A stretch of 64,000 nucleotides of DNA, taken from positions 1 through 64,000 of the forward strand of contig NC_037326.1 in NCBI RefSeq assembly GCF_000143535.2. Reading direction: 5' to 3'. Shown here piece after piece: positions 20,836 through 33,900 of this stretch. Within the stretch, counting starts at the first letter, position 1. The number at the start of each line of letters is the position of its first letter. Made by a program: the position numbers and the translations under genes. The stretch comes from Botrytis cinerea B05.10 (taxonomy: Eukaryota; Ascomycota; Leotiomycetes; Helotiales; Sclerotiniaceae). The notes below the pieces were generated by a model. That model did no database searches. It was not told where the DNA came from and was given only the letters and a program-made list of their open reading frames with translations.

Positions 20836-22450
20836 TAACGTGATTTATCATCGAGCGGATCATATCATCGAGCAGATCACTTTCACCTCAATTTACACCT
20901 TTAATTTCAATACGTGATTTATTAATCATTTATTATGCAATTTATTAATAAAAAAGCATGCTTGCTTTTAATTATTAAAGCTATTGAAAATAATAAAAAA
21001 CTAAATCTTTAAAAGACTTCTCAATTATATAATATCCCTTATACAATTCTTATTTATAAAATAAATAATTCAATTCTATATTCCGAAACTCGAGCGAATT
21101 AATATAAATTTATAGAATTAGAAGAAGAGATTATTATTGAATATATTTTTGATATGGATTTGGAAGGTTTTCTATTTAAATATAAGGGGATAGAAAATAT
21201 AACGAATTATATTTTTGAATTAAGGGATGCGAAATATATTGAAAAGTTTTAAATATATTGATTTGTAAAATATCGAATCGAATTAAAGATGTATTTTAAT
21301 TATATTTATAATTTTCAAAAAGCTTTTTATAAAGACTATAAATTTATTGAAGAATGGTTTTGATTAATTATAAATATATAAATGAAATATAGTATTTTGA
21401 ATAACAATTTCTATAATTTCAATAAAATAAATTCTATAATAGATATAATATACTTCGAAATAATAATAATTAATACTAAATGAAATAACAAAAGTAAAGT
21501 AATATAATTAAATAATCGAAAGTAAACTATAATAATAATAATATATAGAAATAAAAAGAATAAAACTATTCCCTTATTTTTCATAATTCAAAAAAAGATC
21601 CATCTTTTTAATTAATATATCGAAATCGATTTTTCTATAAAATAAATTATAAAACTTATATTTAATAAATAAATAAATAATAAAACGGATTTAGAATTAA
21701 TTGAAATATTTATATAATAATCAAATTGATAGATTTATTAAGGTATATATCAATTATATTATAAAGATTAAATTATAAAGACTGAATTCTTTATAACCTT
21801 TAAGATTATATATAAAGATTTATATATTTTGAAAAGCAAATAAAATATTTAACAAATATTAATATATAAGAAAAATTCAATTATATCAAAAAGAAATACT
21901 TATTAAATAAAAAGTTTTTAATATATTATCTTAATAAAAGATTGATATTCAAATTCAATACAATGAATATTAAAAAAAAAGAAAATTCTAATGAAAAGCT
22001 TTAAAACAATTTATAAAAAAGATTATAATAGTTTTATAAAAGGCTTTTGCAATTCTAATTATACTAATAATAAAAGCTTTACAAAATCTATTAATAGATA
22101 TATATTTATGTATAAAAATAATCCAATTAATTGAAAAACTAAATTATAATTAATAATAATTCAAAATACAGCCGAATCTAAATTAATTGTTATAAATTTA
22201 GTTATTAAAAAGGCTATATATTTAAAAAGAATATTAATCGAATTAAATTAATATAATTAAAAAAATTCCTAGTATAAATAGATAATACAATAGCAAAAGC
22301 TATATCTAAAAATATTATATATTATAATAAAAGCAAGTATATAAATATAAAATATTATTATATAAAAGATCTTATAAATAAAGGACTTTTAGATCTAAAT
22401 TAAATCTCGATTAATAATTAATTAATTAATAGATTGATTAAACTATCAAA
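20836..22450 (+). mobile_element. Decayed Fot1/pogo-type DNA transposon, right end not found
   Basis: It starts TAACGTGATTTATCA followed by a tandem doublet (CATCGAGCGGATCATAT and CATCGAGCAGATCAC). From about 21060 it matches 60780-62200. A frame there reads with stops as EEEIIIEYIFDMDLEGF, then a segment with RKF-type stop/Ile codons, then YFNYIYNFQKA, which resembles the Tc5/CENP-B DNA-binding region of Fot1-like transposases. CGA and CAA codons have become TGA and TAA, as RIP would do. About 400 bp at the right (22050-22450) is absent from the other copy. The right inverted end was not found; the next repeat starts near 22560. Confidence 0.6.
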
Positions 22451-22559
22451 TAGAATTCAATTGTTTAGATTTATTGATATAATTCAAAATTATAATAATT
22501 ATTAAATATTATAAGAATATAAAATTAGTATTCTTTTTATTTATTTAAAAAGGTTTTTA

Positions 22560-22955
22560 ATGAGGTTAATACTATTCTAAAAATAATATAATATAATATA
22601 ATATTGATATCTTTTAATTTAAATTAGAGTAAAGTAATTTCATTATAAATTCGAACTATAATTTAATAATGAAAGATTGAAAGTTATATAAATCGATTAA
22701 ATAAAATCGATAAGATAATAGTTAATTATCTAATCGTTATTTTGAAATAATAAAAGGAATAATAGATTTTTTATTTAAAAAATAATTAGATTAAAAAAGA
22801 GATTTTGAATAAAGAAAGTTGATTCTAAACGAATAATTATAAAAAGAAATCTAATCCCTCAAATTGTAAAATAAGAAAATTAATCTCATATAATTTTTCA
22901 ATCAAAATCACATATCACACTACTTATATAATCCTTTAATCATTTATTCAAGTCT
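22560..22955 (-). repeat. Inverted copy of the 1386-1800 repeat
   Basis: Reverse complement of 1386-1800, with a stretch around 22850-22950 that corresponds to 1390-1480. It is more decayed than the copy near the telomere. Confidence 0.6.
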
Positions 22956-24453
22956 ACTTTCTTATACTTATATATATATGCTTACCCCTCATATACTTTC
23001 GACCTACGATAATATAATTCTCTAATAATATCTTATATATTATATAAAGAATAAAATATACAAAAATCCAATTATACTTAATAGTTTTAGCATTTTATAA
23101 TAATTCAAATAAACATTGATTTGCAATTTCATTTTTATAATATATTTATTACTTTAATACATTTTTGTAATCTATCACTTCTAATATATTTAAAAAATGC
23201 TTCAAAATATTATTTTATATATATAATAATTGTTTTAATTATAACTGCTTTATATCAAATATACAATTATAATAAAATATTTCAATGAAATTATATTTGG
23301 ATTAATTCAATACCTTATTTTATTTAATATGTTATAATTATAAATCTATTTTAATGATAAATATTTCATTTAATATCTATAATTATTACTTTTATATTTC
23401 GCTTGTCTATTTTTTGATATCTTAAACAATTTGATTTTCAATATCATTCTAATCACTCTCATTCTTATCATTATTATCACTTAAATCATTAATTTCTTTT
23501 TCTATATTATATATCATAATTCAATTTATTTAATACTTTTACTTTTATCTTTTGACTTTATTAATAATCTAAATTTCCTTCTTTTTATTCTAAATCAATA
23601 TTATAGTTTAACTAATTAAAATATCTCCTCATTTACTATTCTCTTCTAATTATGAATCTTATTATAATATTATCTAATAATATCTTATTTATAGATTTTA
23701 AATTAGCAACTTTGATATTTATATTCATTCAAAACGGGAATAATGAACTGAAAAGCTGAACTATTACTAAATAATCATATATTGATATAATTATATTGAA
23801 ATAGATATTCTTTAATATATTTCTCTGATTGCTTTTATAATTTAATCGGGATCTTATATTGATTGTTCAAATGCTTATATAAATATATAGGCTTTTATAT
23901 ATACTAATATTATAAACAAATCAATATATAAAATCTAATATTCATTTCTATTAGATAGATTAATTCTAAAGGAATCGATTATACTATAATTCCTAAATTA
24001 TTTTAATCTTATTATAATATTATTAAACTTTATGTATATATATTTGATAAGATTTGAGATTAATTTATAAATGATATTTACAATATACAAACTATATATT
24101 ATTTTCTTATATAAAAAAAACCCATAACCGATATTTATAATAATATATAATATTAGATTTATTTTATAATCTATATTATAGTATATACATTTATAATAGT
24201 TGAACGCTTATATAAAAGATATAACTTTTAATCCTAATCCTGATTTCACTATTATACTTAAATAGAAAACAAATTGAAAATTCCTCATTTATCTTATCTA
24301 TAAGAATACCAATCCATTCATTCTAAAAAATTTCCCGTATCAAACTAAAAGATATTATGACTAAACAATTCGAGAAATCGAAATCGAAAACCGAAAACCG
24401 AAAATCAATCAATGAAAACCCAATCAGTCCATCTGCATCTAACACAGGGATTG
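22956..24453. other. AT-rich DNA downstream of the kinase gene
   Basis: No coding frame or repeat border was seen for about 1.4 kb. Bases 24365-24410 hold a short direct-repeat run of CGAAA-type units just after the kinase stop codon, probably its 3' flank. Confidence 0.45.
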
Positions 24454-26179
24454 CTAAGTGAACCTAATGTGTTTCGCGTTACCAGTCTCTTCCCTGTCCC
24501 CATCCACTACTCGCTCACCTTCTCCCTGTCGACGTTTCCTTGCCATATCAATTGACGCCTTATCAGTCCTCTCTCCTTCTCCTGTCAAAAATAGTTGGTC
24601 TTTCAATGCCTGACTAGCCGTAATCCGGTCCCCAGATTCCCATTTCATCATTTTAGCCGCTAGCTGTTTAAAATTCCCTATTTTTTTGTCATCGCCGGGT
24701 GTGCTGGTTAGTCTTGAATGTAATTGTTCGTATACCTTTTTGTTAATTTGTGTCCAGATCCTCAATTCTCCATATATCAATTGAAAAGCCGTTACACCTA
24801 GACTCCAGATATCTGCTGACTTGTTGTAAAATCGGCGTGCAGTACCATTCTTGAGAGCGATTATTTCCGGTGCTAGATATGGGATAGTTCCCGCATAATG
24901 ATCGTTCGACTCCGACTCACGCGTCGCGACGCCGAAGTCCAGGAGGATAGCTTTTGGTGGGTCTATCGAGAGTAACCCAATATTTGCTGGCTTGAGATCG
25001 CGATGCATGACTCCTTGTTGATGAATGAAAACCACACCGGAGATGCATTGCTGGAAAATGGTAATTCGAACCTGATCCGGTAAAGTTGTACCTGATTTAA
25101 TAATGTTCCCAAGATTTTCCTCGGCAACTGAGGAGAACATCATGTAAACCTCATCCACAACTTCGACGTGATTAACACTTTGATCTTTTCCAGGATAAAT
25201 GACTTCTTGCAGTTGACAAATCCGGGGCTAGGAAATTTCAGCCTCCAGTGATTACAACCTAATGAGAATGACTCACATGAGGTTCGAAAGATTTCAATAT
25301 CTCCACCTCTGCTTTTATACGTTGCTGGTTCCTATTGTTTCGATGAACTTTCTTCGCTACCAGATATTTTCCAAAAGTGCGATGTATTGCTATGTGGACG
25401 GAACAAGTAGAACCTTGAGCAAAAGCGTCTTTGATCAGATAGTCGTTTAACACGAAGTCCTTAGCACTTGGTGTTGGGTCAAGAAATGAAGGCAAATTTG
25501 ATGCGTTGTGGAGTTGTTGTCGAAGACGGTTCAGTTGGTCAAAGTAGATACGTTTGTTCAGATTGGTGTATTCAAAGACATACGAGAGATCACCAATTGT
25601 AATACCGGTCTTCTTATCCAACAATGCTTTCTTGTCATTCACGATATTGTCTTTCCCATCAATAATAATGAGACGTTTGTCAGATTGGATAAGTAAAGCA
25701 CCAGATACCTCATGATACGTAAGACGAGCATGTCTACCATGAACATGATGCGCACCTTGTTTGCAAATGATAAAGTCAGCGGGTCGAATATCTCTCCCAG
25801 TGCCGATGATCCATCCGAGGAGAGGTTTACCAGGCAGCAGATTCAGGTTCAGACGATAAAATCCAGTCCAGAGGGATACACCTGTGTTGGTGCCTGTATT
25901 GGAAGAATCTGACTCGCTGAAGCTGACTAGTTCCTTTGACCTGAGACCATCTACATGAATGAATTTGGCTGCATGAGAACTAAAATCTGCATTCACATCT
26001 TTCATATTCAAAACAACCTCATTGAAAGCTTCCTGAGCCAAACGATTTTGAGGAATCAATCGAGCAAAATCCCCATTCACCTCTATGGTATCAACCATCA
26101 TTTCAGGTTCAGGTTCGGGAGTATTTGGTGCAGTGGTAGATTGCGACCGTAACTCAGGGACATCCCGTGCTTGGAACAT
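24454..26179 (-). CDS. FHA-domain serine/threonine protein kinase
   Basis: Two exons, 26179-25277 and 25227-24454, give 558 residues. The 49-bp intron (GTGAGT...CCTAG) falls in the kinase N-lobe. An N-terminal disordered part (1-90) precedes an FHA-like domain (about 110-215) with GWIIGTGRDIRPADFII and GRHARLTYH, the expected Arg/His of a phosphothreonine-binding fold. The kinase domain follows (about 245-520): FAQGSTCSVHIA as glycine loop, VAKKVHR with the ATP lysine, HRDLKPANIG catalytic loop, LDFGVA, GTIPYLAPEI and SADIWSLGV. All core catalytic residues are present. FHA plus kinase resembles Rad53/Chk2-like order, but the tail is short and there is no second FHA or SCD cluster, so checkpoint function should not be assumed. 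It is isolated among repeats and divergent from the gene at 26738. Confidence 0.88.
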
Positions 26180-26737
26180 TATTTCAAAACTCAGCTGCAG
26201 TTGTAGCTGTAGCTGTCGTAAGTAGAGTTTTGTGTTTCGTTTGTTTCGCGAGGTCGTGATGTTGAGTCACAAGTGCGGTGGTAATGAGATAAACTTATAG
26301 ATTTGCTTAGGAAGAAGCGATCTAATAATGATCTCGATAAGTGTAGAGTGTGGTTGAGAGCTTAATTGGATTTTCCAAAGCTCAAGCAGATAAAAGCAAG
26401 ATACTTTCCAAACTTATTGTTTATTGTTCATTGTTTGTTCGAAGCTCGAAGTACAGATTACCCCTCAGCGCGATGTCATGTGATATCGTAATTTATGCCT
26501 CAGGTTCAGAATCTAATCAATTGAGGCCAGGGCAGTCAGTGAACTTTGATACCAGCAATCTAATAACATACCTACGAAAAGGTTATCTGAATAAACGTCT
26601 TGATTTCGCAAACTATACGATACCTTATATCCCTTAATTCCTATCCATCTACACTGCATGGCACTCGGCGAACACAACACTCAACGACCACATTGACACA
26701 ATGCTTCACCACAGCGATATTTACTATTACAGTAATG
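26180..26737. promoter_or_regulatory. Divergent spacer between kinase and unknown gene
   Basis: 558 bp of mixed composition. A short frame from an ATG at 26474 (MSCDIVIYASGSES to a stop at 26637, 55 codons) is the only candidate and has no family feature. The kinase start at 26179 is preceded, reading leftward, by a run of GCTACAGCTACAACTGCAGC-type repeats. Confidence 0.4.
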
Positions 26738-27530
26738 ATATCAACCAATTTATCCCCAAGAACAGCGCCGCCCTCTCCCGAAGGACGCCCCGAGACTCTT
26801 GAATACAAAGCGACTTGGCAGAGGATCTTTTGTTCGCAAATATCTTCTCGTTTGCATGATCTATTGAATTCTGACACTCAACCACCACTACCAAAATGGC
26901 GAACTCGAGCTGAACTTTATCATCGCGCAGGCCTCGAATCTCCATGGATGTCACCGACTCCTTCTACAACTGAAACACGATCGCCAAATATATCTTCATC
27001 CTCTCCTCAAAACGACATAAGATCATCCACTTTATCTTCTCCTCAAAGCGATCCATCGCAACTCATAAAAACAGATCGTGTCGCCTCGCTCATACCTGCA
27101 CCTCTACCTCTACCTGCCAATAAGACTATATCCAATCCGAATCTCCGACGCGAAAACCCAAAACGAGATCCAATCCTATCCATCTCGCACAACCTACGAC
27201 CAAATCGCAAGGTCGCAAAACATCCAAATGCTCCGCGAGGTATAACGAAATTACGATTGCGTGAACTTCCTTCCTGCAGACGAACACACAGGATGGTTTT
27301 GAGGTCTACAACGATGCGGAATATGAAAAATGGTTGAACTTGCAGTTAAGCAATTGGAGATTATTAATGCATACATATACAACCTAGAGATTTTGGGAGA
27401 CGATGATATGCAACGAATTGATGTGCAACTACCTTGCGATTTTCTGATATCAGATGCCAAACATCAATCCTGGACGAATGTCAAGGAGCATAATGTAATG
27501 TTTAGGGAGAATTTGGGTGTGGAGGGATAA
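26738..27530 (+). pseudogene. Unrecognised gene, possibly broken or with unresolved introns
   Basis: From ATG 26738 one frame reads MISTNLSPRTAPPSPEGRPE, then TWQRIFCSQISSRLHDLLN, PKWRTRAELYHRAGLESPWM and a Ser/Pro-rich segment, and continues open to 27337. From about 27069 a second frame becomes more protein-like (YDQIARSQNIQMLRE). It can be joined at 27239 to 27280 by a 40-bp GTATAA...TGCAG intron, giving TNTQDGFEVYNDAEYEKWLN. A third frame (27330-27530, MVELAVKQLEIINAYIYNLE) overlaps that. The frame changes suggest an extra intron or a frameshift. No family is recognised. It is divergent from the FHA kinase and could be its partner. Confidence 0.45.
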
Positions 27531-27685
27531 AGAGAAGTGAGGATGAACGAGGAGACATGAGGAGATATACAATGCTTATGAGGCAAGTTATGGTGGACAG
27601 GTGGTAGCACTAGTAAGTAATATAGATGCTATTTGTTATTCCAGTCACCGAGCACTGCTACCAGCCGATCGCACCTTAATATTAT

Positions 27686-27890
27686 TTCACGGACTTTTTT
27701 AGTGGTCACTATCAGTGATGACTCATTTCAATAAGAAAATAGTAACCTAGTTAAAAAGTCATTAATTAATTATCACTCGTTTTAACTATTATTCCTAGGA
27801 TCTTTTTAATAATCAATACTAATAATAACCTATTTCAAAAGAGGAATAATAATCTAATAAAAAAACTTTTTAATTAATTATTATGTCTTT
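27686..27890 (+). repeat. Two tandem ~100-bp units of the CTATTATTCCTAGGA repeat
   Basis: Unit one (27686-27785) and unit two (27786-27890) align end to end: GGACTTTTTTAGTGG / GGATCTTTTTAATAA, then ACTCATTTC / ACCTATTTC, then AGTCATTAATTAATTATCAC / ACTTTTTAATTAATTATTAT. Unit two continues into 27985 with similarity to the minus-strand copy at 1990-2090. Confidence 0.6.
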
Positions 27891-27985
27891 ATTTTTCAAT
27901 TTCGAGTTTTTCAAAAATCTAAAAAGATGTATAAATAAAAGTTTAATTGAATTATATTTATTTGAAATTCCATTTCAATTATTCT

Positions 27986-30900
27986 TTAAATTAATTGATT
28001 TATATAGATTTATATAGATTTTATTATAAGTTGATTTTGAAAAGATTAAAAAAAAGTTTAGAAAATAAAAAATAAAAAGTCTTAAAAAGAAGAAATTTAG
28101 TTATTATTTTTTATATTATAATTTTGAATCCTAATATATAGGATTTAAAATATAATTTTTAACTAGAAACTAATTAGCTTAGAAGAACACAAATAGTTAA
28201 TATAGAAACATTAAAATACTAGAACCTAAATGGTATAAAGGAAATGTGAAAGAAAAACGAAGTTCTTATTATATTATATAAAAACTATTTATAAATATCT
28301 AAAATACTTTAATATATTAGTATTCGTATATCAAATACCTTTTTCAAAGATTATTTCTTATATTCTTATAGGAATATTTATATAATTAAAATTAAAATTA
28401 AATAAATATAAAACAACCATTCTTCTTTATTAATTATTATTTAATTTTTTTATTAATTATCACTCCACAAATTATGATATTTTAATAAATTTAATAATTA
28501 ATCCTTATTATAATTATACTCAAAAAATTATATTTATATTATAATAACAAATTGATCTTATTTATTAATATTATTTTAAAATAACTGAAGATTTTATTAA
28601 AATTACATTTGTTATTGAAAATACATTTGAAATTATTGAAATTGTATTCGATTATTATTGAATCTTTTATTATTCCCAAAACTCATATTACTATTTTTGA
28701 AATTTATATTGTTTTAATAGTTATTATAATTTTATTAATAATATAAAATTGGAAATACAAAATAATATCCGAACATTTATATCGGATTTCTAAATACTTA
28801 AGATTGAAATAGGAACTATATCTGTATAAAATTTATATTATAATTTTGATTGAATTTATTATATCTTATATCCGAAATGTTAAATATATTTATATAGAAT
28901 TACTGATTATTGAATCCCCATTAATTAATATATATTGATATCAATTATATATAAATAAAATTCGAAATCTGAATAAATTAAATAAATTATATTAATTGAA
29001 TTAATTGAATAGGTTGTATTATTTCGATTAATAAAAGAAAAAATAGAATTGATATACTATATTAAATCGGAATCGAAAAGCTGGATTAATTTATAAATGA
29101 ATCATTATAAAGTTCTTTATTTTATATATTTAATTTAGTTTTTAGAAATTCTATAATATTTATAGAATCCTTTGATTTACTTATATTTCTAAGAAATCTC
29201 TCTCATTATATATACTAATATATAATCTATTACTTTATTAATAACAATTTATTAGCTTTCTCAATTTATACACTTTATACATTATTCCATTTTTTAATAT
29301 TCTTTTTAACTTTAATAATTATTTAGTATTGATATTCCTATAACTTTTTTATTCATTTAAATTATTTATTAATTGATACAATTATAATATCCATTACCAA
29401 ATCAAAAAAAAACAATACACTATAAAATAATAATTACCAAGAATATCAAATCGAATCCTAAATTTATAATTCCAAACTTCGATTCTTTAATTAAATTAAT
29501 TAAATAATTTTTATATATTTTAATAAACAATTCAAACTCTTCCTTAATAACTATTAGGATTTTCATCTTAAATTGCTATATCTCTTATATGAAATATTAT
29601 ATCCCTAGATTTTGTTTTTCAATAATTGTTATTTAAAAAAGATAAAAATCCTTCAATATATTTTATTAATAAATTTAAAACATTTTTTTATCCTTATTAA
29701 TAAAAAATATAATAAATATAAAAATAAAATATAAAGAATTTAAAATACTATTAATTATAAAATAGAAATATATATTATTAAATCTATCAAAAAAGAAAAA
29801 TCTTGATTTCTCCAATTTCTAAATATAATTTGATTTTCGAATTTATAGATAACTTTATTAATAATATATAAATCTACAATTGCTCATATATACTTAAAAA
29901 CCATTATTACTTTAATTATATTTTTCAAAAGCTTATTAACAATACCAACTGTCCTAATATTTACTTTAAATATTTATATAATAATTATAATATAATTCAT
30001 ATTAAATTGAAATCTATTTATTTAACCCTTATAAATGAATTCGCTTTTAGCTTTTCTTATATTCTCAATTTCTATAATTAATTTCTCAACAATATAATCG
30101 ATAAATAAAAATATATTCTTATTATTACTATTCCTTATTTTTAATATTTTACTTAGTTCTTTAAATAATAGATTTTCGATTACAATATAGATTTTTATTG
30201 ATTTAAAAACAAATATTAATACTATTTCTAATTCGGAAATCGCTTTTTATTCTTTATTATTAAATTAATTAGATAATTTTAATGATATAATTTCCTTATA
30301 TTTTTTAATTAAAAAATTTATTTCATTATTCCTAATTACTTTATTTATTAATCCTTTTATTTTTCTTAAATATTTATACTTTTTTTATTCTACTTTTTTA
30401 ATCTTTACCATACAATTTATTAAATTAAATAAAATAGAACCATATATATTAATATAAATATCAATATCTATTTAATCAAATATCCTGTTTTTCTTAATTC
30501 TTTTATATAAAATTCTATACTTTAATATCTTTGATATATTAATTATTATTATAATAACTACTTTTAAAGTTTCGATTATTAGAATTACAATATCGAAATT
30601 TTTATTAATTATATTTCAGATTGAAATCAATATATTACAAATAAAAAACTCTTTTATAAATTTATTAAAATATAATAATATTTTAGAATTAAAAGAGTTT
30701 ATTATTTTTATTTTTAATACTTTTAAAAATAATCTCTTAATTATTATTATAATATTAAAATTAAAATCTACAGAATTTATAAGAACAATTACTTATACAC
30801 CAACATTAGGAATCCCAATTTCGAATTGAGTTTTGGAATTACACCATAATAATTTCGAATTCCATTCTTCAAAATTCTCAAATAATCATTAGCTATTAAT

Positions 30901-33900
30901 TCTTTTAAAGATTTTAATTTGAAATTCAATTTCTATTCTTGAATTTATTATTATAAGATTAAAAAATATTGAAAATGAAATTGGAAAAAAAAAAAAATTT
31001 ATTTTATTAAATTTATATTGGAAAGAATTTATATTAATATAATAATACTTTATTCAAAAAACTTATTTTGATTTTTTATTATATTATATTTTCGATTTGT
31101 TTTATATTAATTTAAAAGATTATAATTATTTTGAAATTTATTTAAAAAAATATTTATATTTTTGTTATTCTTTTTAAAATGAAAATAATAAAAAAAAGAA
31201 AAGAGAAAAGATAAATCAAAAAAAGAATTAAATATAAAAAAAGTATTTAAATGATTTAAAAAAGTTATTATATTTAATTTAAGATTATAATTAATAAAAG
31301 TTAATATAATTAATAAGATTGAAGTTTTGAATAAAAGCAATAATAATAATAAAAAATTTAATATTGAATTTTAATATCAATTATATTATTGAAAATAAAT
31401 AATAAAAGCTATTTTTGAAAATAATGGTAAAATATAAATTTTATAATTTCAAAATTAAATAAAATAATTATAAATCATTTATAACGATTTATTAATAATA
31501 GAATTTTATTCTTCAGAAAAATAATCTTTATTATATTTAAAAGGAATTAATATAATTTTCAATTTTTTTTTATAATTTTTTATAAGTTTTTTAGTATTAT
31601 TAAATAATTCAATGAGAAATTATTTATTTCAAATATTTCTTTATTTTTTATATTTTATTAAATATTCAATACTATCCTCATTATTATATTTAATTATTCT
31701 TTTATTTATAAACCTTTTTAATTTATATAATTATCAAAGCTTATCATTATTATTTATTTTGATAAATTCAATATAATTAGATTTAAATTGATTAAAAAGA
31801 TTTTTATTAATAGAATTGGAATACAAATATGTAACAAATATAATTTAATAGATTTTTTAATAAAATAGAAAATCAATCTTATATACCAGCTTTTTTATAT
31901 ATTTCAAAATCTTAAAAGATTTTAAATATTATTTTGAAATTTTATAATTTGATTTATTTAATATTTAATATTCTTTATATAATTTAAAATACATATTATT
32001 ATCGATATTCATTATTAATAAATAATATTTCCAATCATAATTTTTCTTTATTATATTAATTATAAAATCAATAATTATTTCAGTATTTCGTTAATATAAT
32101 TTCCAAATAATCTTAAAAAAGTATTTATTATTTTTTTTATTTAAAAAACTCAAGATTTCATTATTTAAATAGAATTTTAATATCAATTTATTTAATAAAA
32201 TACCAATAATTATATAAAAAATATTATTTATTATAACCATTAATAAAATAAATAAAAAAATCTAATTCTTTTTTAAATAATAATATATATAATATTTAAT
32301 AACGATTTTCATATATTAATTTTTTATTTCAAATTAATCATCCATTTATAAATACTAAATTATTAATATAAATAATTTGGTTTATAATTTTTAAAATATT
32401 TCTTTTCAAAATTCTAATATAAATTTTAGATTTCTATTTGAAATAGTATTTTATGATATTTTTTAATTATATAATATAAATATAATATAAATAATATTGA
32501 TTTAATTTATTATTATATAAGTAATATAATTCGAAATCAAAAATAATTCTTTTAAAAATTCGTAAATTATAATAATTATAAAATTGAAAAACTTATAATC
32601 CTTTATTAATTATAATAATATTATTTTTATTTTTAATAAATCAATTATAAAGTTTATAATAATTATATAATATAATTTAAAAAATATTTGAATAGATTAT
32701 AATTATTTATTAAATTTCTATTGAAATATAAAATTGATTTTATAATTTAAATAGAACTTTATATAATTTATAAAACACTTTATAAATTTAGAAATATAAA
32801 ATTTCTATAATTTGAATTTGATTTATTCGAAATCTAAATAATGATTTTTATTATATATTATTTCGAAAATGTTTTTGATAATATTATTAAATATTATTAA
32901 TCTCTCTTATTTATTAATAAAACAATATTATAAAAGATTCTTATTAAAATAAAATAGAATTTCATTTTTAATTAATTAATTTAAAATCGAATTATTTAAT
33001 AAAGTTTTTAATAAGTATAGGGTTTTTCGAAAATGAATATCTTTATAATATCCTTTAATAAATTTCGTTTTAATATTATTAATTATATAAATTTTTATTA
33101 TTATTCAAATATTATTTAATTTATTATTCTTTATTATATCTTTTATAAATATAATTAATAAATAAAATAAAATATTGAGAATAATATTGATTTGATTTAG
33201 AATATAATAAATTTCGAGATTATATTATTATAAATATTGAAATATTATAATTAATCTTTAATTCATTTTTGTAATACTTAAAATTTTGAATAAATTATTT
33301 TTATAAATTTTTTATATTGTTATATAATTGATAAAAATAATAATTATTAAATTAAATGATTATAATATAATCTTTAATCGTTTATATATATAAATTAGAT
33401 ATATTATTTCAAATTCTATTGAATAATAATATTTTTTAATTATTTTAAGTAATTTATTAAATAATAGAATAGATTGAATAATTATTTATATTATTTTTGA
33501 AAAGTTATTAAAAGGAATGTAATTTTTTTCGAATAGAATATTATAAATTCGAAATTTTATTTTAAAGATTTATTAATTTTGATAAATAAATAATAAAAAG
33601 GATTTATATAAATTAAAAATCTTTTTTAAAAAAAAGTAGTTTTTAATTAATTGAAATGTTTTCATTTTGATTAATATAAAATCTTAATATGTATATTTAT
33701 AAAATCCCTTTTTCTTTTTATTTATAATTTTTTATTTTCGATTCTAAATTAATAGTTTGATTTTATAATTTTAAAAGGATTAAATTATTTTTATATAATA
33801 GAAAACAAATTGTTTGAAATATTTAATTATTTTAAAAAAGTATTTGAGATTTTAAAGATTAAATAAAAAAACCAAATTTTTTATAATTATTATTGTTTTA

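Noticed and set aside
31107..31340. 77-codon frame in AT-rich DNA, and similar ones at 34636-35008 and 42930-43602
   Set aside because: Translations are almost only Ile, Asn, Lys, Phe, Leu and Tyr, as chance frames in A/T DNA give.
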